A stretch of DNA of 35,000 nucleotides from an uncultured Tolumonas sp. (GCF_963678185.1 NZ_OY782757.1:2842501-2877500), one strand, 5' to 3'. Counted from the stretch's first letter, positions 17,015 to 25,661 are shown. The notes: a model not told the origin generated them from the letters alone. Numbers and translations are program-made.

Positions 17015-17842
17015 TTATTGTGCGGTAATGTCAGCACCAATCCATTTCAGCGAGATTTTCTTTAAGGTGCCGTCTTTATGCAGCTCGTTGATAATGGTTT
17101 TAATGGTGACATTCCATTCCTGATCGCCTTTATCCACGGCAACCCAGTTTGGTTCTTCATACAACGGCGCGCCGACGATTTTGAATTTGCCGCTGCTGGC
17201 CTGAATACGTTTATTCGCTGTCACCAGATTCGCCACAATACCGTCGATGCGTTTACCGGCGCCTAAGCTGAGATCCTGATACGCGAGGTCTTCACTGCTG
17301 TAGGGGGTCGGCTGCACTTGTTTAAATGGATATTGAATTGGTTTGGCGCCGTAACCAATCACCAAATCTTTTTGTAAATAACGCTCGTAAGAAGAGCCTT
17401 GCTCGATGCCAATGCGTTTGCCTTCGATGTCACTGACGCTATTGATGCTACTCCCCGTTGCGTTAGTGACCAGCACGGCTGGTGAGCTGTAATACGGCGC
17501 CACAAAATCAAGACCTTTGGCTTTTTTCTCATCAGGCGTCATCGAGCAGATGCAGATATCCCAACGGCCACGCCAGTGCCCGGCGGCAATCACTTCCCAG
17601 GACGGGGTTTCAATTTTAGCTTTCACACCCAGACGTTTGGCGACTTCTTTGACCACATCGACGTCAAAGCCATCTTCTTCATTTTTATCGTTCAGGAAGG
17701 AATAGGGTGGGTAGCTTTGATCCATTACTGCAATCAGTTCACCGTTGTGTTTTACGCGATCCAGCGTTTCGCCAGCGGTTGCAGAGTGACTTAATACGGC
17801 GGTTGCCAACAGACTCAGCGTTAATAGTGTTTTACCCAGCAT
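17015..17842 (-). CDS. ABC transporter periplasmic binding protein, family 3 (copy B)
   Basis: This paralogue of copy A is the first gene of the ABC-mdtD-acuI operon. It has 275 residues with a signal peptide ending SHSATA-GE, then ETLDRVKHNGELIAVMD, PPYSFLN, WRGRWDICICSMTPDEKKA and EQGSSYERYL. Differences from copy A concentrate in surface positions and parts of the second lobe (for example IGIEQGS against IAAQQGG), so the two may differ in ligand range or affinity. Two ATG codons lie in tandem at 17845 and 17842. The second is chosen because its distance to AAGGA (6 nt) equals that in copy A. It is divergent from mmuM across about 200 bp. I see no confident promoter on the minus strand. Confidence 0.9.
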   Translation of the reverse strand: MLGKTLLTLSLLATAVLSHSATAGETLDRVKHNGELIAVMDQSYPPYSFLNDKNEEDGFDVDVVKEVAKRLGVKAKIETPSWEVIAAGHWRGRWDICICSMTPDEKKAKGLDFVAPYYSSPAVLVTNATGSSINSVSDIEGKRIGIEQGSSYERYLQKDLVIGYGAKPIQYPFKQVQPTPYSSEDLAYQDLSLGAGKRIDGIVANLVTANKRIQASSGKFKIVGAPLYEEPNWVAVDKGDQEWNVTIKTIINELHKDGTLKKISLKWIGADITAQ

Positions 17843-17965
17843 CATTGTTCCTTCAACGTAAGATAGTTTTGCTTACGCCAAGATGTATCAGAAAAACCGG
17901 CAAGGTCTTACGAAGATATTTGCATATCTATTCTCATATTTCGCAATAGGTTATAACTAACACGC

Positions 17966-17995
17966 ATGAAAGAATGGTGTATCGAACTATATAAT
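17966..17995 (+). promoter_or_regulatory. candidate promoter for mmuM
   Basis: ATGAAA (17966-17971), an 18-bp spacer and a perfect TATAAT (17990-17995) lie 48 bp before the mmuM start codon. The -10 is consensus and the -35 matches at 4 of 6 positions. Confidence 0.55.
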
Positions 17996-18043
17996 CTGGC
18001 TTAGACAGTGTTTTTCTGTGGATAAAACAAAAGGAGTTGTGGC

Positions 18044-18937
18044 GTGAGTAAAGTGCAAATTCTTGACGGTGGTATGGGGCGTGAGTTGAAACGCATTGGT
18101 GCGCCGTTCCAGCAACCAGAGTGGTCTGCGTTGGCTCTATTAGAGGCGCCGCAATACGTTTCGCAAGCGCATAATGCGTTTATTGCCAGTGGTGCCGATA
18201 TCATTACCACCAACAGTTACGCGGTGGTGCCGTTTCATATTGGCGAACTACGCTTTACCGAGCGCGGGCATGAACTGGCTACACTGGCGGCAGAAATTGC
18301 GCGCGCCTGTGCCGATCATGCATCACATCCGGTAAAAGTCGCCGGTTCGCTGTCGCCGGTGCTGGGTTCTTACCGCCCGGATCTGTTTCAGCTGGAGGCG
18401 GCACTGCGTATTTATCGGGTGTTGATCGCCGCCCAAGAAGCCTTTGTTGATCACTGGTTAGCGGAAACACAAAGCTCGATTGCCGAAATTAAAGCGGTGC
18501 GTCAGGCGTTGGGCGAGAACAGCAAACCGCTGTGGGTGTCATTTACGCTGGATGATGAACCTGCGGGTGGTGAAGCTTTATTGCGTTCCGGTGAAACGGT
18601 CACGGATGCGGTTGCGGCGGCCATCGCGTTAAATGTTTCAGCTGTGCTGTTTAATTGCAGTCAGCCAGAAGTGATGTCAGCCGCGGTGCGGGATGCAGTG
18701 GCGGAAATCAAACGGCAGGGGAAAGATATTCCGGTCGGTGTGTATGCCAACGCGTTTCCGGCCCAATCGAAAGAGGCGGAAGCCAATGCCGAACTGGATG
18801 AGATCCGTGCGGATTTAGGGCCGGATGCCTATCTGGCTTGGGCGCAAAAGTGGGTTGCGCTGGGCGCATCCATTATTGGTGGTTGCTGCGGCATCACGCC
18901 TGATCACATTGCTAAATTAACCGAACAGCTGAAATAA
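18044..18937 (+). CDS. mmuM: homocysteine S-methyltransferase
   Basis: The enzyme transfers a methyl group from S-methylmethionine (or SAM) to homocysteine to form methionine. The 297-residue zinc protein shows the Pfam S-methyl_trans pattern: LDGGMGRELKRIG at the start, TTNSYA near residue 55, and the three zinc cysteines C205 (FNCSQPE), C281 and C282 (GGCCGI). The length equals that of E. coli MmuM (about 310) within usual variation and is far shorter than MetH. The start is GTG at 18044 with AAGGAG 7 nt upstream. It is divergent from the ABC operon. E. coli pairs mmuM with the permease gene mmuP, which is absent here, so the neighbouring ABC system is the natural candidate for uptake (inference). 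Confidence 0.92.
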   Translation: MSKVQILDGGMGRELKRIGAPFQQPEWSALALLEAPQYVSQAHNAFIASGADIITTNSYAVVPFHIGELRFTERGHELATLAAEIARACADHASHPVKVAGSLSPVLGSYRPDLFQLEAALRIYRVLIAAQEAFVDHWLAETQSSIAEIKAVRQALGENSKPLWVSFTLDDEPAGGEALLRSGETVTDAVAAAIALNVSAVLFNCSQPEVMSAAVRDAVAEIKRQGKDIPVGVYANAFPAQSKEAEANAELDEIRADLGPDAYLAWAQKWVALGASIIGGCCGITPDHIAKLTEQLK

Positions 18938-18948
18938 ACCATGACTCT

Positions 18949-18980
18949 GCCAGACCCTGGATTGGGTCTGGCAAATTATT
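18949..18980 (+). terminator. terminator after mmuM
   Basis: A 9-bp perfect stem, GCCAGACCC (18949-18957) with GGGTCTGGC (18964-18972), has a 6-nt loop and is followed by AAATTATT. The weak U tract makes it a moderate terminator. It lies between convergent mmuM and the MFS gene. Confidence 0.6.
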
Positions 18981-18989
18981 CGAGAATGG

Positions 18990-20204
18990 TTAATTCACGG
19001 CTTTGGTTAGCTGCTGGCGTTGTACTAGCGCCGGGAAATATTTCATCCACAGGGCCACAATCAACAGCGTTCCTATACCACCGACCACCACGGCCGGCAC
19101 GACGCCCCACCAGGCAGCGGTGACGCCCGATTCAAATTCCCCTAACTGATTTGATGCGCCGATAAAGATAAAATTCACTGCACTGACGCGACCACGCATT
19201 TCATCCGGTGTTTCCAGCTGAATGAGCGATGAGCGTACGACCACACTGACCATGTCCGACGCACCTAACACCAGTAATGCGGTAAAAGAGAGCAGGAACG
19301 ATTCGGATAAGCCGAAAATAATGGTCGCTACCCCGAACACAGCTACCGCGGCAAACATGATTTTTCCCGCATTGTTACGGATCGCATAACGGGCTAACAA
19401 CAATGACATCACTACCGCACCGACCGATGGCGCGGCGCGCAATAACCCCAAACCCCATGGGCCGGTGTTTAAAATATCACGGGCAAATATCGGTAACAGT
19501 GCCGTCGCACCGCCAAGTAACACTGAAAACAGATCGAGTGAGATAGCACCCAACACCACGGGGTTATGGCGGATATAACTAAAGCCGGCAAAGACCGAGC
19601 GCAGCGTTGGTGGTTCACGATGCACGACTTTGGCCGGTTTTGGGACTAACGACATGGCCACACTGGCGAGTAAAAAGCTCACCGCACTGCACCAATACAC
19701 CATTTCCGGATGCAACGCATACAACAACCCGCCTAATGCCGGGCCAATGATCACCGAGGCTTCACGTAATGAGCTGTTCAGGGCTAGAGCGCGGGGCAAG
19801 TTGCTGCTATCAATTAAGCTTGGCAACAGTGCTTGCTGGGCCGGTGATTCAAATGCCCGCGTGGCACCGAGTAAAAAGGCACAGGCAAAAATGCCGTGGA
19901 TGGCGATCCAGCCCTGCCAGCTGCCCAATGCCAGAATGCTGACCAATAGGGCTTGTAATAAACGGGTGCCGACGACAATTAAACGGCGGTCATAACGATC
20001 GGCAACGTGGCCTACCACCAGTGTTAGCAGAAATTGCGGGGTGAATTGCATCAAGCCAATCAAACCCAAACTCATGGCGCTGTGGGTCAGGTCATAAACC
20101 TGCCAGCCGACCGCCACTACCAGCATCTGATAGGCGAGGGAAGAGAGCGCCATGCTACTTAAGAAACGAATAAACGCAGGTTGCTGTAATGAACCGGATG
20201 ACAT
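18990..20204 (-). CDS. MFS transporter, EntS/MFS_3-type exporter
   Basis: This 404-residue inner-membrane protein has about 12 hydrophobic segments. It resembles the MFS_3 group that includes enterobactin exporter EntS and macrolide exporters: YQMLVVAVGWQVYDLTHSA in helix 1, GHVADRYDRRLIV as motif A between helices 2 and 3, FESPAQQALLPSLI, SLREASVIIGPALGGLL, and PDEMRGRVSAVN in the second half. The substrate cannot be inferred, and there is no siderophore gene nearby. The start ATG at 20204 has only a weak ribosome-binding site, but a later start would cut helix 1. Two palindromic elements lie just upstream, suggesting a dedicated repressor encoded elsewhere. Confidence 0.85.
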   Translation of the reverse strand: MSSGSLQQPAFIRFLSSMALSSLAYQMLVVAVGWQVYDLTHSAMSLGLIGLMQFTPQFLLTLVVGHVADRYDRRLIVVGTRLLQALLVSILALGSWQGWIAIHGIFACAFLLGATRAFESPAQQALLPSLIDSSNLPRALALNSSLREASVIIGPALGGLLYALHPEMVYWCSAVSFLLASVAMSLVPKPAKVVHREPPTLRSVFAGFSYIRHNPVVLGAISLDLFSVLLGGATALLPIFARDILNTGPWGLGLLRAAPSVGAVVMSLLLARYAIRNNAGKIMFAAVAVFGVATIIFGLSESFLLSFTALLVLGASDMVSVVVRSSLIQLETPDEMRGRVSAVNFIFIGASNQLGEFESGVTAAWWGVVPAVVVGGIGTLLIVALWMKYFPALVQRQQLTKAVN

Positions 20205-20215
20205 GTCAAAGCCCG

Positions 20216-20243
20216 GGTAAGATAGAGGAATATTTATCTTACC
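20216..20243. promoter_or_regulatory. dyad upstream of the MFS gene, candidate operator
   Basis: GGTAAGATA (20216-20224) and TATCTTACC (20235-20243) form a 9-bp perfect inverted repeat with a 10-bp spacer, starting 12 bp before the MFS start codon. One arm contains TAAGAT, which could be the -10. The symmetry and position fit a repressor site or a structured 5' leader. Confidence 0.5.
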
Positions 20244-20270
20244 TGTTCAGGCTATGAGGAAAAGTATTTT

Positions 20271-20282
20271 GTTACGCGTAAC
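20271..20282. promoter_or_regulatory. 12-bp perfect palindrome upstream of the MFS gene
   Basis: GTTACGCGTAAC is fully symmetric and lies between the MFS gene start and the ppiC stop. It could be a second operator for the MFS promoter. No matching regulator gene is in the window. Confidence 0.4.
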
Positions 20283-20299
20283 GACCGCAACCCGTCGAG

Positions 20300-20581
20300 T
20301 TAGGTGCGGAATAACACCTTAATGATGTGGTAACCGAAGCGGGTTTTCACCGGGCCGAACGGTTTCATCACCTCACAAGAAAAGACGGCTTTATCAAAGG
20401 CCGGTACCATATCGCCTTTTTTAAACTCGCCCAGATCGCCACCGCGTTTTTTCGAAGGACAAGTTGAATATTTTTTTGCCAGTTGTTGAAAGTTTGCACC
20501 AGCGGCTAATTGTTTCATCAGGTCTAATGCCTGAGCTTCATGTTTTACCAAAATATGCAGCGCACAAGCAGTATGGGCCAT
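20300..20581 (-). CDS. ppiC: peptidyl-prolyl cis-trans isomerase C (parvulin)
   Basis: This is a single-domain cytosolic parvulin of 93 residues, the same length as E. coli PpiC. Family blocks are ALHILVKHE at the start, [17 protein letters not shown] (residues 38-54), FDKAVFSC and FGYHIIKVL. It speeds proline isomerisation during protein folding. The ATG at 20581 has only a weak ribosome-binding site. It is a single gene, preceded by a stem-loop after the lipoprotein gene and followed by the palindromes upstream of the MFS gene. Confidence 0.96.
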   Translation of the reverse strand: MAHTACALHILVKHEAQALDLMKQLAAGANFQQLAKKYSTCPSKKRGGDLGEFKKGDMVPAFDKAVFSCEVMKPFGPVKTRFGYHIIKVLFRT

Positions 20582-20647
20582 GATTAAGATGTCTCGGTGG
20601 TCAAAAGGGCGGGGATTATAACGAATGGTGCTGAATTTTCCAGCAAT

Positions 20648-20676
20648 GAGGCGTTAACGTCAGTCATTAACGCCTC
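20648..20676 (-). terminator. stem-loop after the lipoprotein gene
   Basis: A 10-bp perfect stem, GAGGCGTTAA (20648-20657) with TTAACGCCTC (20667-20676), has a 9-nt loop and begins 13 nt past the lipoprotein stop on the minus strand. The following bases (ATTGCTGG) are not T-rich, so termination is possible but weak. Confidence 0.5.
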
Positions 20677-20688
20677 TGATATGCTTGG

Positions 20689-22398
20689 TTAAGGCATAGT
20701 GAGCCAGTTGTCACCAGCAAATCGCAGTTCTAATAAGCTATTGGGATCAGGCTGCGGTTGGTTATTTGCGACCGGATGGGTTGGATAGCTGTTGCCATCG
20801 TGTTCCAGTGTCAGGAAGGTATTGGCTTGTTCGGTCGATGGCACCAGCAGATCGTTCCAGCCATGATGTGCCGATGGAGCCACCATCACGCCACCATTGA
20901 ACCCTTCCAAGCGGCCTACTTGCTGGAATTGCCCATCTTTGCCTTGTAATACCAGCCAGACACAACCCGATTTATCGCACCAATTCATCTGCACTAATGC
21001 ATCTACCGCGCCGTCACCATTCAGATCGGCTTTTACATAGCGATATTGCGTGCCGGTCGCCTGACTACCACTACTTTGTAAAAAGTTTCGTAATGCCTGC
21101 TCAATCGCGGTGTCGGGTTGGGTGGATGCTTGCAGCATACCGGCGGAAAAGCTGGCCATGGCTGGTGATGAGCTGTTGGTTGCTGGTGGCTGAGCCGATG
21201 CGGCATTCGTGCTGACCGCGACACTGGTGGCATTCGCCGCCGAGGCACCGGTGATCACCGTTTCATTCTGTGCAAAGCTATTTTCGCCAGCCGGTGTTTC
21301 GCTGGTGGCAGGGGGCGCAACCACCACCGTACCATTGCTGCTCGCCAAATTTGCCGCTCCGGTTGCAATCGCTCCGGTGTCGCCGCTAATTTTTGCTTTC
21401 AGTACTAATGGTTTATCAAAATACGCTTTGCCAGCATCCAGCTCCCGATAATCGGCACTCAATGTGTCACCATTCCAATGGAACGGGATACTTTCGTTGG
21501 TGTCCATGCCCATCCGTTGGTTGAACATGACGCGAATAGTTTGGTCTTTTTGCGGCTGCCAAACACCGTCATAGGTCACTTCCGGGCCAACTTCCCGCGT
21601 GTAAACCAGTTTGGCCTGATAGTTACTTTCCAGCGTCAGGCTGACATCGGCTTTTTGCGCCTCATCATGGCCTGACCAGTCGTGTGCCGGCTGTTGTTGC
21701 GTCAGCGATTGCCCTTGTTCACCACAGCCAGAGAGTGTTTGCCCATCATCCAATTGCAGCGTCACGGAATAACCCAACCAATGCGGGTTAGCGCCTTCTT
21801 TGCAATAACCAGGTTGCAGACTCAAGGTCGCTTTTTTACCGTTGGCATTCCGTAAGGCCAGTTGTAATGGTTGTTCTGCCGGATGACTGACTTCATCCAG
21901 TTGATAACTATCGACGCCATTTGGCGTGGTCAGTGACGCTTGTTGTCCATCCAGCACCAGCGACCAGAATGGTTGGTCACTGCCGGCTTTCAGCAGGTAG
22001 TTTTCGTTGGTATTTTGACAGAGGGTTTGTTCGGTAGTGATGTGTGAAACCTGATCGGCTTCCAGTCGAAATAGTGCGCCACGGCTTTCACCGGCAGCAA
22101 GATGACCACTCAGGCTGGCTTGTAAACTTTGAGGAAAACCCAATTGTTGCCATTGCTGCCAGAAATTATCATCCACCAGCAGCTGCCATTGTTGTTTGCT
22201 GCCACAAGGGGTAAACAGCGCTTGCTCACCCTGACGCTGGATGGTGCCGGTAAACAGCGGAGATAACTCTTTTTGCAGTTTGGTCTGCACTTCGGTGGAA
22301 GCCGCCGCTTTAGGCGCAGTGCCTGATGGGGCAGAGGAATTACTGCATCCCGCCAGTGCGAGCAGCAGACCAGACAAAACAAAACGTGACAGCGGCAT
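20689..22398 (-). CDS. predicted multidomain lipoprotein (COG3650-like region)
   Basis: I do not recognise the whole protein. It has 569 residues with a lipoprotein signal and lipobox LALAGC (C18, followed by Ser, so probably outer-membrane). About 40-125 is a beta-rich segment. About 135-227 resembles the COG3650/META-like family (FWSLVLDGQ, YSVTLQLDDGQTLSGCGEQG), with cysteines C199 and C225 that could pair. About 250-335 is another beta-rich segment (DGVWQPQKDQTIRVMF). About 340-428 is a low-complexity Ala/Ser/Thr/Pro linker. About 430-535 carries a calcium-loop-like DLNGDGAVD (458-466) followed by NWCDKSGCVWLV, a pattern seen in FG-GAP-like envelope proteins. It is a single gene on the minus strand between yigL and ppiC. 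Function unknown; an envelope-stress or wall-sensing role would be speculation. Confidence 0.75.
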   Translation of the reverse strand: MPLSRFVLSGLLLALAGCSNSSAPSGTAPKAAASTEVQTKLQKELSPLFTGTIQRQGEQALFTPCGSKQQWQLLVDDNFWQQWQQLGFPQSLQASLSGHLAAGESRGALFRLEADQVSHITTEQTLCQNTNENYLLKAGSDQPFWSLVLDGQQASLTTPNGVDSYQLDEVSHPAEQPLQLALRNANGKKATLSLQPGYCKEGANPHWLGYSVTLQLDDGQTLSGCGEQGQSLTQQQPAHDWSGHDEAQKADVSLTLESNYQAKLVYTREVGPEVTYDGVWQPQKDQTIRVMFNQRMGMDTNESIPFHWNGDTLSADYRELDAGKAYFDKPLVLKAKISGDTGAIATGAANLASSNGTVVVAPPATSETPAGENSFAQNETVITGASAANATSVAVSTNAASAQPPATNSSSPAMASFSAGMLQASTQPDTAIEQALRNFLQSSGSQATGTQYRYVKADLNGDGAVDALVQMNWCDKSGCVWLVLQGKDGQFQQVGRLEGFNGGVMVAPSAHHGWNDLLVPSTEQANTFLTLEHDGNSYPTHPVANNQPQPDPNSLLELRFAGDNWLTMP

Positions 22399-22475
22399 AG
22401 AGGGTTCCGTACAGAAAATATTCTGTCCAGTTTATACGATCTTGCGTTTATTCGCCGCTGAGCACGCGATAAAAA

Positions 22476-23276
22476 CTATTCCGCCAGTAATAAACGCTGT
22501 AAATACTCGGCCACACCATCTTCATCATTAACGCCAGCGCGCGGCAGATCCGGCAGCGCTAATTTCAACCGGTCATGTGCATTACCCATTACCACACCGT
22601 GGCCGACGATCGACAACATTTCGTAGTCGTTCATGCCATCACCAAATGCAATCGCGGAACTTAACGGAATATCATGCTGTTCCAAAATAGAGGAGATAGC
22701 GGCACCTTTGTTGACCCCTAATGCCATCACCTCGAGGCAATCAGGTTGCGAGAAGGCGATGCTTAACTGGCCGGCATAACGTTCCAACAGGGTGTTTTCC
22801 AACTCCAGCAGTGGTTCATGTTCCGCAATGAAAAAGTATTTATTGATGCTGCTTTTATCTAAGGTCACCAGATCGGTTTTGGTATAACAAAAACCAGTAT
22901 CTTTATGATATTCGAGATATTCCGGCATATCTTTGTTAGTAAACCAGGCATCTGGCGTATACAGATTTACCGCAATTTCCGGATCAGGCAGCGGTAACTC
23001 CGACAGCTCTTGGGCAATATCGACCGGCAGGGTGCGGTTGTAGATAATTTGATCTTGTTTATCTGTCACCACCGCACCATTCGAGGTCACCAGATAGATA
23101 TCCAGCCCCAATGCATTCCGGATCGCTTTGACATCAATATGATGGCGGCCGGTTGCCACGACAAACTTAGTGCCTTCAGCCACCATTTTCTTCAGCACTT
23201 TACGGGTATGCGGAGAAACCTGATGCTGGTTATTGAGCAGCGTACCATCCAGATCAGAGATAACGACTTTGTACAT
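22476..23276 (-). CDS. yigL: HAD-superfamily Cof-type phosphatase, YigL-like
   Basis: This 266-residue cytosolic phosphatase has the same length as E. coli YigL, which acts on pyridoxal phosphate and sugar phosphates. HAD motif I is SDLDGTLL (nucleophile D8, acid D10), motif II is the Thr in VVATGRHH, and motif IV is FGDGMNDYEMLSIVG. The type IIB cap lies between about residues 85 and 185. GRHHIDVKAIRNALGLDIYLVTSNGA in pieces matches YigL better than YidA or YbhA. The ATG has GAGG about 7 nt upstream. It lies between spoT and the lipoprotein gene, all on the minus strand. Confidence 0.88.
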   Translation of the reverse strand: MYKVVISDLDGTLLNNQHQVSPHTRKVLKKMVAEGTKFVVATGRHHIDVKAIRNALGLDIYLVTSNGAVVTDKQDQIIYNRTLPVDIAQELSELPLPDPEIAVNLYTPDAWFTNKDMPEYLEYHKDTGFCYTKTDLVTLDKSSINKYFFIAEHEPLLELENTLLERYAGQLSIAFSQPDCLEVMALGVNKGAAISSILEQHDIPLSSAIAFGDGMNDYEMLSIVGHGVVMGNAHDRLKLALPDLPRAGVNDEDGVAEYLQRLLLAE

Positions 23277-23359
23277 GGAAAAACCTCGTTACAGCAGAGA
23301 AGAGAGCGGAAGAGAGAACGATCACAGTATAGCTAAAGTCTGATACACCGGCATTAACA

Positions 23360-23423
23360 TTCATTTGAAGTGTTATTTATTTCAAATGAAGGGTGAGCCA
23401 CCGATAGCTTACACTACCGGTGG
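23360..23423 (-). other. two stem-loops downstream of spoT
   Basis: TTCATTTGAA (23360-23369) pairs with TTCAAATGAA (23381-23390). A second hairpin pairs CCACCG (23398-23403) with CGGTGG (23418-23423), extended by TAG/CTA after one mismatch. They lie just past the spoT stop on the minus strand, upstream of yigL. Neither has a good U tract, so they may stabilise the spoT message or slow readthrough. Confidence 0.45.
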
Positions 23424-23434
23424 TGCAATAGGGC

Positions 23435-25609
23435 TTATGACGACTCTTTACTGCGGATCTTATTGGTAGTGCGGTTAACGCGTAACACATCCGGCATGAC
23501 ACGAATTTTGCGCATGATATTCGCTAAATGCACTCGGTGTTTGGTGGTGATCAACAAGTTGACCTGATACACCCGCGCATCTTTTTCTTCGGTGCTGATG
23601 CTGTGAATATTGGCACCGGTCGCTGCAATGACATTGGCGAGTTGCGCCAAGACGCCTTGATGGTTCACCACTTCCACCACGATACTGGTACGGAACTCCT
23701 GTTCACCTAATTGTTCCATATCCCATTGTACCGGCTGGTATTTATCCGGTTCACGGTTATAACCACGCAGATTCGGGCAACTTTCCTGATGCACGACCAA
23801 CCCTTTGCCGGGGCTGATATGCGCAATGATGGCATCACCTGGGATCGGGCGACAACAGTTGGCAAACGTTACCAACATGCCACCAGAACCCCGGATCGGC
23901 AGTTTGCGATGGGTGGAGGACGATTTTTTCTCTTTTTCCGGTTCTTGTTCGTGCTGGCCTAATAATCGACGCGCAATCACGACACTCATCTGATTGCCAA
24001 GACCAATATCGGCCAGTAAACCGTCTAACGAGTCATGGCGGGTATCGTGTAATACCTGCCGCAGGTTTTCTGCCGGCACATCTTCAATTTTCTTGCCGCC
24101 CAGCGAGTGACTCAGTAGTCGGCGACCGAGAATGATCGACTCTTCGGCACGCAGATTTTTCAGGAACTGACGGATCTTAGTGCGCGCGCGTGACGTCACC
24201 ACAAAGTTCAACCACGCGGCATTCGGCCGTGCGCCCGGTGCGGTAATGATTTCCACCGTTTGCCCAGAGGTCAGCGGGCGGCTGAGCGGGAATGGTTGGC
24301 GCTCTACTCGCGCACCGACACAACTGTTGCCGATATCGGTGTGTACCGCATAAGCAAAATCGACCGGCGTGGCATTGGTCGGCAATTCTAGGATCCGACC
24401 TTCCGGGGTAAACACATAAATCTCATCGGGGAACAGATCGGTTTTGACACTTTCGATAAATTCAAAGGAACTGCCGGCACTTTGCTGCAATTCCAATAAG
24501 TTTTTCATCCAGCGTTGCGCACGGATCTGCGCGGTACTGCTGGTGGCGTCGCCATTGGTTTTATATACCCAGTGTGCAGCGACCCCTTTATCCGCCATCT
24601 GCTCCATATACTCGGTACGGATCTGGATCTCGACCGGTACGCCATGTGGGCCCACCAGCGAGGTATGCAGTGACTGATAACCGTTGGTTTTGGGAATGGC
24701 AATATAATCTTTGAAACGACCGGGGCGTGGTTTATACAAACTGTGCATCTGACCGAGCACGCGGTAACAGGTGTCAATGTCATCGACAATCACGCGGAAC
24801 GCATAGATATCCATGACTTCATAAAAGCGCAGCTCTTTTTTCACCATCTTGTTATAGATGGAATAGAGATTCTTTTCCCGACCGACGACCATGCCTTTAA
24901 TATGCGCATCTTCTAAGCGGCCATTTACCGCTTTATACACCGAGTCGATCACTTCTTTGCGATTACCGCGGGCGCGTTTCACCGCTTCCCGCAATATTCG
25001 CGCGCGCATTGGATAGAGTGCTTCAAAGCCTAACTCTTCCAGCTCGCTTTTTAACGAGTGAATACCTAAGCGGTTTGCAATCGGGGAGAAGATTTCCAGC
25101 GTTTCGCGGGCGATGCGACGGCGTTTATCGGGGCGTAACGAGCCCAATGTCCGCATATTATGCGTGCGGTCGGCGAGTTTGATCAGAATAACGCGAATAT
25201 CCTGTACCATCGCCATGACCATTTTGCGGAAGTTTTCCGCCTGTGCTTCTTTATGGTCGCGGAATTTCAGCTTATCGAGCTTGGAAACACCATATACCAA
25301 TTCGGCCACGGCCTGACCAAATTGCCCGGCCAATTGATCTTTGGTGATCGGGGTATCTTCAATCACATCGTGCAGCAACGCTGCCATCAGCGTTTCATGA
25401 TCGAGATGCATCTCGGCCAGAATACGGGCTACGGCAACGGGATGCGTAATATAAGGTTCACCGCTGGAACGGCTTTGCCCTTCGTGAGCGTCGCGCGCGA
25501 CCAGAAAGGCATCCTGGATCTGGGTCACCTGTTCTTCGGGCAGATAGCTGCTCAATAATGTTTTCAGATCTTCAAACAGATACAAAAGTGACCCCGCTTC
25601 ACTACTCAT
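23435..25609 (-). CDS. spoT: bifunctional (p)ppGpp synthetase/hydrolase SpoT
   Basis: SpoT makes and, mainly, degrades the alarmone (p)ppGpp in response to carbon, fatty-acid and other stresses. The 724-residue protein shows the HD hydrolase domain (HDVIED at 80-85, KLADRTHNMRTL), the synthetase domain (YRVLGQMHSLYKPRPGRFKD, NGYQSLHTSL), TGS (DEIYVFTPEGRI, AYAVHTDIGN), the zinc-finger-like CCRPIPGD and a C-terminal ACT domain. An intact HD site distinguishes it from RelA. The reported ATG at 25609 has no clear ribosome-binding site. A TTG at 25585 would begin MYLFEDLK, matching the E. coli start, and has GGGG about 7 nt upstream. It follows gmk and rpoZ as in enterics. Confidence 0.96.
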   Translation of the reverse strand: MSSEAGSLLYLFEDLKTLLSSYLPEEQVTQIQDAFLVARDAHEGQSRSSGEPYITHPVAVARILAEMHLDHETLMAALLHDVIEDTPITKDQLAGQFGQAVAELVYGVSKLDKLKFRDHKEAQAENFRKMVMAMVQDIRVILIKLADRTHNMRTLGSLRPDKRRRIARETLEIFSPIANRLGIHSLKSELEELGFEALYPMRARILREAVKRARGNRKEVIDSVYKAVNGRLEDAHIKGMVVGREKNLYSIYNKMVKKELRFYEVMDIYAFRVIVDDIDTCYRVLGQMHSLYKPRPGRFKDYIAIPKTNGYQSLHTSLVGPHGVPVEIQIRTEYMEQMADKGVAAHWVYKTNGDATSSTAQIRAQRWMKNLLELQQSAGSSFEFIESVKTDLFPDEIYVFTPEGRILELPTNATPVDFAYAVHTDIGNSCVGARVERQPFPLSRPLTSGQTVEIITAPGARPNAAWLNFVVTSRARTKIRQFLKNLRAEESIILGRRLLSHSLGGKKIEDVPAENLRQVLHDTRHDSLDGLLADIGLGNQMSVVIARRLLGQHEQEPEKEKKSSSTHRKLPIRGSGGMLVTFANCCRPIPGDAIIAHISPGKGLVVHQESCPNLRGYNREPDKYQPVQWDMEQLGEQEFRTSIVVEVVNHQGVLAQLANVIAATGANIHSISTEEKDARVYQVNLLITTKHRVHLANIMRKIRVMPDVLRVNRTTNKIRSKESS

Positions 25610-25661
25610 CAGCGTAAAACCATATCCCGCAGTTTGCGATTATTCCGCACACTTGTAAATA

